Source of the DNA: Candidatus Rifleibacteriota bacterium
GTDB lineage: Bacteria > Muiribacteriota > Ozemobacteria > Ozemobacterales > Ozemobacteraceae
Reading direction: 5' to 3'
Assembly (NCBI GenBank): GCA_905236675.1
Contig: CAJOND010000017.1
Span: forward strand, 1 to 64,000
Length of the DNA stretch: 64,000 nucleotides
Program-made: the position numbers and the translations under genes
Notes under the pieces: generated by a model
Database searches by the model: none
What the model was told of the DNA's origin: nothing
The model's input: the letters and a program-made list of their open reading frames with translations, nothing else
Shown here: in pieces, positions 47,543 to 56,363 of the stretch
Numbering within the stretch: position 1 is the stretch's first letter
Layout of the letters: every line of letters starts with the position of its first letter

Positions 47543-48202
47543 ATGATTTTATATACAGTTACAGGTAGAGTAGGGGAAGCAGGTTATTTAGACATATCAA
47601 AAAGTGGTGATTTAAAAGGCAAGAATATTTATGTCAATATGACTAACAAGTGTCCTTGCAGTTGCACTTTTTGTTTGAGACAAACAAAAAAAATGATGGA
47701 AAATAACTCTTTATGGTTAAAAGAAGGTGAACCTTCATTACAAAGTATTAAAGATATATTCTCAAAGTATGATTTAAGTGTGATTAATGAATTGGTTTTC
47801 TGTGGTTTTGGAGAACCATTAGAACGCTTATCTGACGTTTGCGAACTTATTGATTATTTGAAATTAACTTATCCAAATTTGAAAACAAGAGTAAATACAA
47901 ACGGTTTGGCTAATTTAATTCATAATAAAGATATTACACCCGAATTAAAAAATAGATTTGATACGATTTCTATTTCTTTGAATGCACCTGATGCTGAAGA
48001 ATATTTATCTCTAACACGCTCAAAATTTGGTTTACAGTCTTATGAAGCGATGAAAGATTTTGCTGTTAAAGCAAAAAAATATGTGCCAAATGTTGTTTTT
48101 ACAGTTGTAGAAAAAGTAATGTCTGATGAAAAAATAAAGATTTGTCAGAAAATATGCGACGATTTAGGGGTAAAACTTAGAGTCAGACCTTTTGAATCTT
48201 GA
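47543..48202 (+). CDS. TatD-associated radical SAM protein
   Basis: 219 residues. The [4Fe-4S] site is C37-x3-C41-x2-C44 within NKCPCSCTFCLR, and the SAM-binding FCGFGEPLERL follows near 88. The N-terminal YTVTGRVGEAGYLDISKSGD is typical of the small family usually encoded next to TatD deoxyribonuclease; no tatD is here. Substrate unknown. GAGGA precedes the ATG and the gene is coupled to the pyridoxal kinase gene. Confidence 0.88.
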   Translation: MILYTVTGRVGEAGYLDISKSGDLKGKNIYVNMTNKCPCSCTFCLRQTKKMMENNSLWLKEGEPSLQSIKDIFSKYDLSVINELVFCGFGEPLERLSDVCELIDYLKLTYPNLKTRVNTNGLANLIHNKDITPELKNRFDTISISLNAPDAEEYLSLTRSKFGLQSYEAMKDFAVKAKKYVPNVVFTVVEKVMSDEKIKICQKICDDLGVKLRVRPFES

Positions 48203-48227
48203 ATTAATAAAAATTTAATTAAATATA

Positions 48228-48270
48228 AAACCCATACTACTTAATAATTAAGCAATATGGGTTTGTTTTT
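48228..48270. terminator. Bidirectional terminator
   Basis: AAACCCATA (48228-48236) / TATGGGTTT (48256-48264) stem with a 19-base AT-rich loop, then T-run on the plus strand and a T-rich stretch on the minus. Lies between the convergent radical SAM and oligopeptidase B genes. Confidence 0.75.
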
Positions 48271-48278
48271 TTATATTA

Positions 48279-50405
48279 TTAATAATAAGTGCCAAGAACT
48301 TTAAATATGAAAGCGTAAGTAAAAGCAATTTCTTTTAAGTAGTCATATCTTCCTGAGGCACCCATGTGACCAGCATTCATATTAGTTTTTAAGATCAACA
48401 TATTGTTGTCAGTTTTCATTGCGCGAAGTTTTGCAACATATTTTGCTGGTTCCCAATATGAAACTCTTGGATCGTTAAGGCCAGCGGTAACAAGTATATT
48501 TGGATAATCTTTAGCTTCTATATTATCATAAGGAGAATAACTGAGCATATAATCAAAATATACTTTTTCTTCTGGACAACCCCATTCTTCATATTCACCA
48601 ATAGTTAATGGCAATGTTGGATCAAGCATAGTATTCATCATATCAACAAATGGAACATCAGCTACTACAACCCTGAATAAATCAGGTCTCATGTTTGTAA
48701 CAGCTCCCATTAGGAGTCCACCAGCACTTCCACCTTCAATTGCTAAATACTGAGGTTTTGTGTAACCTTGTTCAATTAGGAATTCTGCACAAGAAATAAA
48801 ATCTGTAAAAGAATTTCTTTTGTTTAATAATTTTCCTTCATTGTACCATTTACGGCCCATTTCTTGGCCGCCTCTTATATGAGCTATAGCGTAAACGTAA
48901 CCTCTATCTAGCAAAGATAAATAAGTAGATGAAAAATATGGATCTGTAGATACACCGTATGCACCATAAGCTGTAAGATACATACTTGCAGCACCGTTTC
49001 CCCACATATCTTTTCTATATACTAAAGAAATAGGAATTTGTGTTCCATCTTGTGCTGTTGCAAAAAGTCTTTCAGAAACATAGTTGTTTGAATCAAAATT
49101 ACCTACTACTTCTCTTCTTTTTTTACATTCTGATAAACCAGTATTAAAGTCATAATCAATAACAGATTCTGGAGTTGTAAGAGAACAATAGACATATCTT
49201 AATTTATCTGTCTTGTATTCTGGATTATTACCTAAATATACAGAATAAACAGATTCTGCAAAAGGTAGATCTATATTTTCATTGGTTCTAGTGTCAATAT
49301 ATCTCAGGGTTTGTAACCCTCTATTTCTTTCAGATATAACTAAATAGTTTTCAAATGCTGAAATAGAATCAATATATACATTTTCATCGTGAGGAATAAA
49401 TTCTTCCCAGTATTTTTTATCTATTTGATCTTCTTTTGTCCTCATTACTTTAAAGTTAAGTGCATTTTCATTGGTAGTAATATATATATATGGCTTTTGA
49501 AAACTGATGTAATATTCTATATCTTTCCTTCTCGGCATAAAGAGTTTAAATTCACCAGTGGGGTTTTTAGCTTCAAGTATATATTCTTCTGAACTTGTGG
49601 TTGAACCTGTAAAAATAGTTAAAAATCTTTTATCACGACTTTTAAAAATACTACAACCAAACATCTGATCTGATTCTTCAAAGATTATGGGGTCATTTTT
49701 GGAATCTGTTCCTAGTTGATGTCTTTTTATCTGGTATGGTCTGGTTGTTTCATCCATTATTGTATAAAAAATGGTTTTATTATCTTCTGCCCATTCAATA
49801 TTGGAAGTAACTTTTTCTATAACATCAGGCAATTCTTTATGATTCTTTAGATCTAAAAAATGTAAGTTATATTCTTCGTTACCGTCATAATCAACTGTGT
49901 ATGCAACAATATCACCATTTGAGCTTATTTCGATACTTCCACAATCAAAAAAATCTTTTCCTTTTGCTAATTCGTTTTCATCTATTATTATTTCCTCTGG
50001 TTTGGAATTATCTACCAATCTTCTACAATGTATTGGATACTGTTTCCCTGCTGCAGTTTTGGTGTAATACATATATTTACCGTCTTTTACAGGAACAGAT
50101 AAATCATCTTCTTTTATACGAGCTTTCATTTCCTCAAAAAGTTGGTCCTGTAAAAGTTCGGTATCTTTCATGACATGTCTTGTATATGCATTTTCTGCTT
50201 TCAAATAATTCAAGACATCACGATTTTTTTTATCGTTCTGGTCGCGTAACCATGCATAATTATCTATTAATAGAGTCCCATGTTTTTCAGTTATTACAGG
50301 AATTTTTTTTGCTCTTGGTGGAGAAGATATTTTTCTGGTTTCATTAGCCATTAAAACTGGGGCTGAAGCAAAGATTACAAATAACATTATTATATATATT
50401 TTCAT
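48279..50405 (-). CDS. ptrB: Oligopeptidase B-like S9 prolyl-oligopeptidase, exported
   Basis: 708 residues from ATG 50405, preceded by GAGGG. An N-terminal signal peptide ends near residue 20 (APVLMANE). The beta-propeller domain follows, with the alpha/beta hydrolase domain at the C-terminus: Ser560 in GGSAGGLL, Asp in AGLNDPRVSYWEPAK and His in AGHMG. Oligopeptidase B cleaves after basic residues; most bacterial forms are cytoplasmic, so the predicted export is notable. The frame opens 20 codons upstream, but that start lacks a ribosome site. Confidence 0.88.
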   Translation of the reverse strand: MKIYIIMLFVIFASAPVLMANETRKISSPPRAKKIPVITEKHGTLLIDNYAWLRDQNDKKNRDVLNYLKAENAYTRHVMKDTELLQDQLFEEMKARIKEDDLSVPVKDGKYMYYTKTAAGKQYPIHCRRLVDNSKPEEIIIDENELAKGKDFFDCGSIEISSNGDIVAYTVDYDGNEEYNLHFLDLKNHKELPDVIEKVTSNIEWAEDNKTIFYTIMDETTRPYQIKRHQLGTDSKNDPIIFEESDQMFGCSIFKSRDKRFLTIFTGSTTSSEEYILEAKNPTGEFKLFMPRRKDIEYYISFQKPYIYITTNENALNFKVMRTKEDQIDKKYWEEFIPHDENVYIDSISAFENYLVISERNRGLQTLRYIDTRTNENIDLPFAESVYSVYLGNNPEYKTDKLRYVYCSLTTPESVIDYDFNTGLSECKKRREVVGNFDSNNYVSERLFATAQDGTQIPISLVYRKDMWGNGAASMYLTAYGAYGVSTDPYFSSTYLSLLDRGYVYAIAHIRGGQEMGRKWYNEGKLLNKRNSFTDFISCAEFLIEQGYTKPQYLAIEGGSAGGLLMGAVTNMRPDLFRVVVADVPFVDMMNTMLDPTLPLTIGEYEEWGCPEEKVYFDYMLSYSPYDNIEAKDYPNILVTAGLNDPRVSYWEPAKYVAKLRAMKTDNNMLILKTNMNAGHMGASGRYDYLKEIAFTYAFIFKVLGTYY

Positions 50406-50573
50406 TTTACCCTCGAAATAAATTTTTATGAAATAAATTTTATAATCAAAAATGAAAATCTTCAATATTTTTATGTCTTAGTAAATGTATAAATATATTG
50501 AAAAATTTCATTATATGATTAAATTTTGATATAATAATATTAAGATTTAAATTGAAGAGAAAAGGTTAAGTAT

Positions 50574-51563
50574 ATGAAGCTATTTAATAAAAGATTAGCA
50601 TTTGTTATTATCCTTTTTTCTTTTATATTTGTTCTCCCTGTATTGGCACAAGTTTCTGAAGTAGAGATTTTTAACGAATGGTTTTTGGAAGATTGTCCTT
50701 GTTCATTTGAAAGACCCTTTTTTTTAATTAGAAATTACGAAGATTTTAATATATTTTGGCAAAAGATTAAGTTAGGTAATGCCGCTCCATATTATGATTT
50801 TAATAAATATATGGTTTTTGTTTGGGCACCTGGCTATACAAGAAAGAATTGCTCAAAAGTAAATTTTGAACGTTTGCTTTTTAAAGAAGGGAATTTACTA
50901 TTACTTGTTGATTTTGACGATAGTAGTAAATTCTTCGGGCAGTTAAGAAGACCAGTAAAAATTGCTGTTTTTCAAAAAGTTAAAGATTCAGATTTGTTTG
51001 TTTTTAGAAAGATACAAATAGGTTGGAAAAGCTATGATTATAAACTTGTATATAAAGTTTGGAATATGGAATTTGAAAGAAAACGTCCATTAGAAATTAC
51101 TTTAATGGATCGTGAAATTGCACCAAAATATGCATTGGCAACTTTTTCTGGCACCTTAGAAGAAAGTGATGACAACGAGGTTCCAGAAGAACAGACTACA
51201 CAGGTTGCGGTTCAACCTAAGGAAGAAAGCAAGTCAAAAGTTGAACCTGTTAGAATAGTAACTGCTCCTAAACAAACAAGTTCTGCAAGACAACCAACAA
51301 CTGTACAAACTCCAAGAGCTCTTCCTGAACCCATTTCACCAAAAATGCAAACTGCGGTTCAACCACAAACTCCAAGAAACACTTCACCAAATCAAACTAC
51401 TACTACATCTCAGCCACCAAAAACTACTGGTGTAGTTAGCACTTCTCCTATTGTAATTGGTGGTACCCCAGCTCCTACAGTTAAACCTGATTCAAAATCT
51501 GAAGTAGCCCCTGGTATGGGAGAAGATCCATTATTTGGTGCCGAATTTGACATAACATTTTAA
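50574..51563 (+). CDS. Secreted protein with a Pro/Thr/Gln-rich tail, function unknown
   Basis: 329 residues. Signal peptide about 1-25 (SFIFVLPVLAQ). The mature domain (26-185) has two Cys close together (EDCPCSFE) and beta-rich segments. The second half is a low-complexity linker rich in Pro, Thr, Gln and Ser (QTTQVAVQPKEE, QPTTVQTPRA), suggesting exposure outside the membrane. A short acidic end, GMGEDPLFGAEF, follows. No family recognised. The corrinoid adenosyltransferase gene lies 21 bases downstream. Confidence 0.65.
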   Translation: MKLFNKRLAFVIILFSFIFVLPVLAQVSEVEIFNEWFLEDCPCSFERPFFLIRNYEDFNIFWQKIKLGNAAPYYDFNKYMVFVWAPGYTRKNCSKVNFERLLFKEGNLLLLVDFDDSSKFFGQLRRPVKIAVFQKVKDSDLFVFRKIQIGWKSYDYKLVYKVWNMEFERKRPLEITLMDREIAPKYALATFSGTLEESDDNEVPEEQTTQVAVQPKEESKSKVEPVRIVTAPKQTSSARQPTTVQTPRALPEPISPKMQTAVQPQTPRNTSPNQTTTTSQPPKTTGVVSTSPIVIGGTPAPTVKPDSKSEVAPGMGEDPLFGAEFDITF

Positions 51564-51584
51564 CTATAATTATCGAGGCTTTTT

Positions 51585-52109
51585 ATGATTCACGCTTATA
51601 CTGGAAATGGAAAAGGTAAAACAACCTGTGCAATAGGTCTATTAATAAGGGCTTTTGGTTCTGGAAAGAAAGTTATCGTTATCTTCTTTGATAAGGGAAG
51701 TGAAACTTATAGACATAATGAACTTATTGCTTTAGATCGTTTGGGTATAGAATATCATGTAACTGGCTTAGAACGTATGTTGCCAGATGGTAAATTTCGT
51801 TTCGATGTTACAGAACTAGATAAAAAAGAAGCTTTGCGAGGTATTGCTATTGCTGAAAATTCAATTCATGTTGATAAATTTGATTTAATAGTTCTTGATG
51901 AAGTTTTAAGTGCTGTAACTTATGGCTTATTAGATAAGAATTTACTAGAAAAACTGATTAATGATTTGCCTTCTACAATAGAATTAGTTTTGACAGGTCG
52001 TTGTGATGATAAGAAATTGTTGGATAAATGTGATTTAGTAACTTCAATGACTAAAGAAAAACATTATTTTGATAAAGGAGTGAAAGCTCGACCCGGTATA
52101 GAATACTAA
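51585..52109 (+). CDS. cobO: Corrinoid (cob(I)yrinate a,c-diamide) adenosyltransferase
   Basis: 174 residues. Transfers the adenosyl group of ATP to cob(I)alamin-type corrinoids. The P-loop GNGKGKTT (7-14) is at the very N-terminus, followed by FFDKGSETYRHNE, DLIVLDEVLSAVTYGLL and VLTGR, all hallmarks of the CobO/BtuR family. It is on the short side because the usual N-terminal helix of BtuR is absent. No other B12 genes are in the window, though a FecCD permease is. Confidence 0.88.
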   Translation: MIHAYTGNGKGKTTCAIGLLIRAFGSGKKVIVIFFDKGSETYRHNELIALDRLGIEYHVTGLERMLPDGKFRFDVTELDKKEALRGIAIAENSIHVDKFDLIVLDEVLSAVTYGLLDKNLLEKLINDLPSTIELVLTGRCDDKKLLDKCDLVTSMTKEKHYFDKGVKARPGIEY

Positions 52110-52143
52110 AATGATTTAATTGATAATTGTATAACCTTTACAT

Positions 52144-52178
52144 AAAAAAAAGCTTGGGATTTAACCAAGCTTTTTTTT
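52144..52178 (+). terminator. Terminator after cobO
   Basis: AAGCTTGG / CCAAGCTT stem in an A-run and T-run. The T-run is followed by a tandem duplication. Confidence 0.85.
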
Positions 52179-52215
52179 ATGCTTAACTTTTTTTTTATGC
52201 TTAACTTTTTTTTTA
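52172..52215. repeat. Tandem 17-18-base duplication of the terminator tail
   Basis: The unit T8-9 + ATGCTTAAC is present twice, with a third T-run starting another unit. It probably arose by slippage. Confidence 0.7.
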
Positions 52216-52923
52216 ATTTCTTGCTGGAACCACAATTGTGTTTTGTCTAAGTTTAATTCTCGAACCATGTAAAAAATAACCTTGAATACTCGCACAACCA
52301 TATAGCATACAGTTTGATTCCATTATTGTCCCAGGATTACAAACTGAATTACAACCTAATTGACAATTATCACCCAAAATGGCCCCAAATTTTCTCATAC
52401 CTGTATCGACTCTTTTACCTTCAAGCATCATTGTTACATGGGTTCCGTCATGTTTTAAATTTGAAAGTTTTGTGCCAGCACCTAAATTAACATTTGAACC
52501 TAAAATTGAATCTCCAACATAGTTAAAATGTGGAGATTTTGCACCAGGCATATATATAGCTCTGACACATTCAGATGTATGTCCGACAACCGCATTGTCA
52601 CAAATAATTACATTTCCACGGACAAAGGCTCCATGACGTATTTCTACATTTTCACCTATGATTGCAGGTCCGCATACCATTGCTCCTGCTTCTATTACTG
52701 AACCTTTTCCGAAATAAATTTGCTCTATATTTCTTATATGAGCACCTTCTTCTATTGTTCCTAGTATTTGAGGCTTAACATTTTTTGCTACAAAACCATT
52801 CTGTATTCTTTTAATTACATCCCAAATGTTTTCTAAATCATCATATCCTTCTAAATGTGTTTCAAATAATTCTGGACAAGGAAATTTATCCATTTGAGAA
52901 AAGAAATCTTTTAGTTCTGCCAT
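52213..52923 (-). CDS. Left-handed beta-helix sugar nucleotidyl/acyltransferase-like protein
   Basis: 236 residues. After about 60 N-terminal residues, hexapeptide-repeat turns run to the end (IEEGAHIRNIEQIYFGKGSVI, quoted in part; VIEAGAMVCGPAIIGENVEI; GDNCQLGCNSVCNPGTIM), giving a left-handed beta-helix like the C-terminal domain of GlmU. The nucleotidyltransferase domain of GlmU is absent. The long loop PGAKSPHFNYVGDS and LSNLKHDG match the GlmU/GlmU-like acetyltransferase pattern, so an acyl- or acetyltransferase is likely; the substrate is unknown. Confidence 0.8.
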   Translation of the reverse strand: MAELKDFFSQMDKFPCPELFETHLEGYDDLENIWDVIKRIQNGFVAKNVKPQILGTIEEGAHIRNIEQIYFGKGSVIEAGAMVCGPAIIGENVEIRHGAFVRGNVIICDNAVVGHTSECVRAIYMPGAKSPHFNYVGDSILGSNVNLGAGTKLSNLKHDGTHVTMMLEGKRVDTGMRKFGAILGDNCQLGCNSVCNPGTIMESNCMLYGCASIQGYFLHGSRIKLRQNTIVVPARN

Positions 52924-53066
52924 TATTTTTAGCCTCCGATTAACTTTTTTATTATTATCGGAAAATTTAAAGCTATTACTTAGTTTCTATAGTTTTTTCT
53001 GTTTTATACAAAAAACTTTTTGTATTATATTGGGTATACTGAGCGTAATATTAAGAGGAGTAATAA

Positions 53067-54101
53067 ATGAAAAAATATACCATATTAGCTTTTGTATTAC
53101 CTTTTATATTTAATTCTGCATCATTTTCTTCACCTTTTGATTCTAATGCTTCTAAAATTACTTCAGAAGTATTATCTTCAGATAATAATAATGTAAAAAA
53201 CAATAATATTAAATCCTTTATTCCTGCTTCATCTAGTGCTTCTATAACTGCTTCCCCAATATTAGAATTAGTAGAAGAAAAGGATGTAAAAACCAAACGT
53301 TTAATATCTAAAAAAATTGGTAAAACCTGGGATACAGATAATTTAGATTTCACAAATGTTCAAGGTTTTTGTACTGATGGGCAGTATTGGTATGTTGCTT
53401 TGATGACAGCTAGTAGTGACGATGAATACTCTGATCAGGGGACTAAATTCTTAAAAATCAGAATTTCTGATAAGAAAATTGTTAAAACAAAATATGTTGG
53501 TAAAATAGGGCATAGTAATTCTTTAACTTATAACCCTAAAACTAAAAAAATACTTACTGCAACTTGCACTGATACTAAGAGTTATTTCTGTGAGTTTAAT
53601 GCATCTGATTTTAGTGGTTTCAGAAAGATTTATTTAAAAAACGATAAAGGCGAAACTTATAAAGAAAAGTGTTATGCCTCTTTCACTTATGACCCAAAGA
53701 AAGATCAATATATAGTTAAATTCAATAATAAAAATCTAGCTTTTTTTGATTCTAATTTTAAATTAATTAAAAAAATAGAAGTTCAACATCTAAAAATTAA
53801 TGATGATATGACAGGTCAAGCACTATTTTGCGATGGTGCAAATATTTTTAGTGTCTGCAATAAATTGAATTTCCCATCTGTAAACTATATTCTCTGCTAT
53901 GATATGGATGGAAAGTATTTAAAAAAATATACTTTTAAAACACAATTCGGTATTTTGTTAAATAACGCAGAATTAGAGCAGATTACATCTTACAATGGGA
54001 TTCATAATGGAATATACTGGGGTTTATGTAATAATGGAACTAATAAGTTCAGTATTCATGAAATTACTTTAAGAAAGAGTAATTTTTTCCCAATAAAATA
54101 A
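53067..54101 (+). CDS. Secreted beta-propeller-like protein, function unknown
   Basis: 344 residues. Signal peptide about 1-20 (MKKYTILAFVLPFIFNSASF). A Ser/Asn-rich linker (20-75) leads to repeated beta units such as VQGFCTDGQYWYVALM, GHSNSLTYNPKTKKIL and DMTGQALFCDGANIFSV, suggesting a propeller like those in some secreted Firmicutes proteins. No catalytic motif recognised. AGAGGAG precedes the ATG. It lies beside two other secreted-protein genes. Confidence 0.68.
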   Translation: MKKYTILAFVLPFIFNSASFSSPFDSNASKITSEVLSSDNNNVKNNNIKSFIPASSSASITASPILELVEEKDVKTKRLISKKIGKTWDTDNLDFTNVQGFCTDGQYWYVALMTASSDDEYSDQGTKFLKIRISDKKIVKTKYVGKIGHSNSLTYNPKTKKILTATCTDTKSYFCEFNASDFSGFRKIYLKNDKGETYKEKCYASFTYDPKKDQYIVKFNNKNLAFFDSNFKLIKKIEVQHLKINDDMTGQALFCDGANIFSVCNKLNFPSVNYILCYDMDGKYLKKYTFKTQFGILLNNAELEQITSYNGIHNGIYWGLCNNGTNKFSIHEITLRKSNFFPIK

Positions 54102-54123
54102 TATTAAATTTCTAATTTGTACC

Positions 54124-54152
54124 CTTACATAATTAGAAAAAAAAGGTATAAT
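54124..54152 (+). promoter_or_regulatory. Promoter of the endonuclease I gene, probably leaderless
   Basis: CTTACA (54124-54129), 17-base spacer, perfect TATAAT (54147-54152), then seven bases to ATG 54160. The earlier ATG at 54151 would lie within the -10 box and could not be on this mRNA. Confidence 0.6.
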
Positions 54153-54159
54153 GATAAAC

Positions 54160-55110
54160 ATGAACTTTAAAAATATAAAAAAATATGCTTTTTTGTTAGG
54201 GTTATCTGTAGCTCTCTCAGCAGGTACTACTCTTGCAGCACAGGAAGGAAATGATAATAAAGGTGCTAGCGACAAGCTGCTTGAAGAAGCTATGTCTTTA
54301 CTAGATCAGGTTGAATTAAATTCACCAAAATCTCGTTCAGAAATTCAGTTGATTCGTCAGAAACTCAATAAATATAAAAAAATGAGTATTAAAAATTCTG
54401 CCGATGATAATGCTCCAGAACTAATGTTTTCTAGAATGGGTGCAACAACTAATTCTTATAGCCGAAACAATAAGGCAAAAAGAGTTGCATTTTATAATTC
54501 ATGCAGAAATTTAAATAATGATTCCTTAAAACAGAAATTACATGATGAATGTGCAAAACATACTGCTTATGACTATAAAGAAGCACGTAGATTCATGTAT
54601 ACTCAAATTGATAATAAAAACGGAACCTTAGAATGTGTCTATACAGGCAAAGTTATTTCTGTTCCTAAAGGAAGTATGCCAAATAGCAGTCAGATAAATT
54701 GTGAACATACTTGGCCACAATCAAAAGGTGCTACTGGCGATGCAAAATCAGACATGCATCATCTTTTCCCAGCTGATCCTGATGCAAACGGTAAAAGAGG
54801 TAGTTTCCCATTTGGTTTTGTAGATAATTCAAATATTAAATGGGCAGAAGGTGGCAGTAAATTTGATGGTAGTGTTTTTGAAGTAAGAAAACAACATCGT
54901 GGTAATGTTGCTCGTGCAATGTTCTATTTCTCTACAGTTTATGAAATGCCACTTGATCCAGACCAAGAAAAGACTCTTCGTAAGTGGCATGTAGAAGATC
55001 CTGTTGATGCAAATGAAATAGCTAGAAATGACTATATTGAAAGTTTGCAACACAACAGGAATCCTTATATTGACCACCCTGAATACGTAGAAAAAATCGC
55101 TGATTTCTAA
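54160..55110 (+). CDS. Endonuclease I family secreted nuclease
   Basis: 316 residues from ATG 54160. Signal peptide about 1-27 (TTLAAQEG). The His-Me-finger nuclease domain has EHTWPQ (182-187), the metal region SDMHHLFPAD (about 197-206), N-x-x-RG and FPFGFVD, as in periplasmic EndA/Vvn nucleases. It would degrade DNA (or RNA) outside the cell or in the periplasm, for nutrition or defence. A helical segment (40-80) separates the signal peptide from the domain. A terminator follows. Confidence 0.88.
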   Translation: MNFKNIKKYAFLLGLSVALSAGTTLAAQEGNDNKGASDKLLEEAMSLLDQVELNSPKSRSEIQLIRQKLNKYKKMSIKNSADDNAPELMFSRMGATTNSYSRNNKAKRVAFYNSCRNLNNDSLKQKLHDECAKHTAYDYKEARRFMYTQIDNKNGTLECVYTGKVISVPKGSMPNSSQINCEHTWPQSKGATGDAKSDMHHLFPADPDANGKRGSFPFGFVDNSNIKWAEGGSKFDGSVFEVRKQHRGNVARAMFYFSTVYEMPLDPDQEKTLRKWHVEDPVDANEIARNDYIESLQHNRNPYIDHPEYVEKIADF

Positions 55111-55121
55111 TTTAAACAGAT

Positions 55122-55163
55122 AAAAACAGAGTCCCTAAGAATAAAAGGTGACTCTGTTTTTTT
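55122..55163 (+). terminator. Terminator of the endonuclease gene
   Basis: AAACAGAGTC / GACTCTGTTT stem with a 16-base loop and a T-run. Confidence 0.85.
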
Positions 55164-55202
55164 ATTACTTTAATTCAATATTCAAAAGGCAAATATAATT
55201 TA

Positions 55203-56162
55203 ATGAAAAAAAATAAACTAATTACTCTATTAATTCTTACTTTTTCTCTTTTTGCTGAGACTTCTTTTGCTAGAGATTTATCTTCTGATACAGAAAATAT
55301 TAATAATAAGCTTATTCCTTATCAGGATACAACTCATTATGAACATATTACCTCTCCAAAAGTTGTTGAAGGTAATAAGGAACAGAAAAAAGAAGATGAT
55401 CCTATTATAGGTTCAATCCGTTTCCTTGATTTATTTGAATGTAAAAATATGATTTATAAGAGAGGGATTTTTATTTGGTTGCCAGAAAACTATTCAAGAG
55501 ATAATGGTCCTTATTCTGTAATTTATTTTCATGATGCACAAAACCTCTTTCTTCCATCAAAATCATTTTCTGGTTATGATTGGAAAGTTGACGAAACAAT
55601 TAGTAGATTGATGAAAGAGAAAAAAATTAAACCTTGTATTGTTGTTGGAATACCAAATTCTCCAGCAAGGGATAATGAATTAAATACAGCTACTTATGAT
55701 GGAAAAGTTTATTCAGATTTTGTAATTTACGAAGTAATGCCATTCATAAAAAAAAGATTTCCAGTAAGTAGACATAGGGAAGACCATATTGTTGCTGGTT
55801 CGTCAATGGGTGGTTTAATGTCTTTTCAAATGGCATATGAAAATCCCAATAGATTTGGGGGAGCAATTTGTATGTCGTCAGCTTTTCATAGAAAGTTATC
55901 TAATATATTTGATATAGTTAAAGAAAATAAAAAACAGCCATTAAATGTAAAATTTTATATAGATACAGGTGAATTAGAAAAAGATAAAGAAGATGGCGAA
56001 GATATTTATTCCTTGTTTTTAGAAATGAAGAAGCTTATGGAAGATAAAGGTTTTACTGAAGATAATAATTTAAAATGTTATATGCATAAAGGTGCTCAGC
56101 ATAATGAAAAAGCATGGGCTCAACGATTAGATAGGGCACTGTTGTTCTTATTAAAGAAATAA
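55203..56162 (+). CDS. Secreted putative esterase (esterase D family)
   Basis: 319 residues. Signal peptide about 1-23 (SLFAETSFA). Alpha/beta-hydrolase domain with VIYFHDAQNLFLP near 106, IVVGIPNS, and the nucleophile Ser201 in G-S-S-M-G (AGSSMGGLM); the Asp is probably in IDTGELEKD and the His in GAQHNEKAW. This layout is seen in secreted esterases that release acyl groups from polysaccharides or siderophores; the substrate is unknown. The start lacks a strong Shine-Dalgarno site. Confidence 0.82.
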   Translation: MKKNKLITLLILTFSLFAETSFARDLSSDTENINNKLIPYQDTTHYEHITSPKVVEGNKEQKKEDDPIIGSIRFLDLFECKNMIYKRGIFIWLPENYSRDNGPYSVIYFHDAQNLFLPSKSFSGYDWKVDETISRLMKEKKIKPCIVVGIPNSPARDNELNTATYDGKVYSDFVIYEVMPFIKKRFPVSRHREDHIVAGSSMGGLMSFQMAYENPNRFGGAICMSSAFHRKLSNIFDIVKENKKQPLNVKFYIDTGELEKDKEDGEDIYSLFLEMKKLMEDKGFTEDNNLKCYMHKGAQHNEKAWAQRLDRALLFLLKK

Positions 56163-56268
56163 AAGGGCATAAAAACAAATGGAATTAAAAATCAAAATTA
56201 TTATGTAAACCAAATATCGAATTTATTTCAAAATACTTGAAATTAAAGTTTTTCTAACCCTAGAAAGC

Positions 56269-56297
56269 TTGACTCAATTATAATTAGGTGTTATTAG
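56269..56297 (+). promoter_or_regulatory. Promoter of serC
   Basis: TTGACT (56269-56274), 17-base spacer, TATTAG (56292-56297); leader about 60 bases with TAGGAGTG. Confidence 0.55.
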
Positions 56298-56363
56298 TTA
56301 AAGAATCAAGGAAAATTAGGTTATTTTTCCCTTAAAATATAATCTTAGGAGTGATTTGTTATT

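Noticed and set aside
52172-52215. Start of a CRISPR-like or VNTR array
   Set aside because: Only two full units, no spacers, and the unit is mostly the T-run of a terminator.
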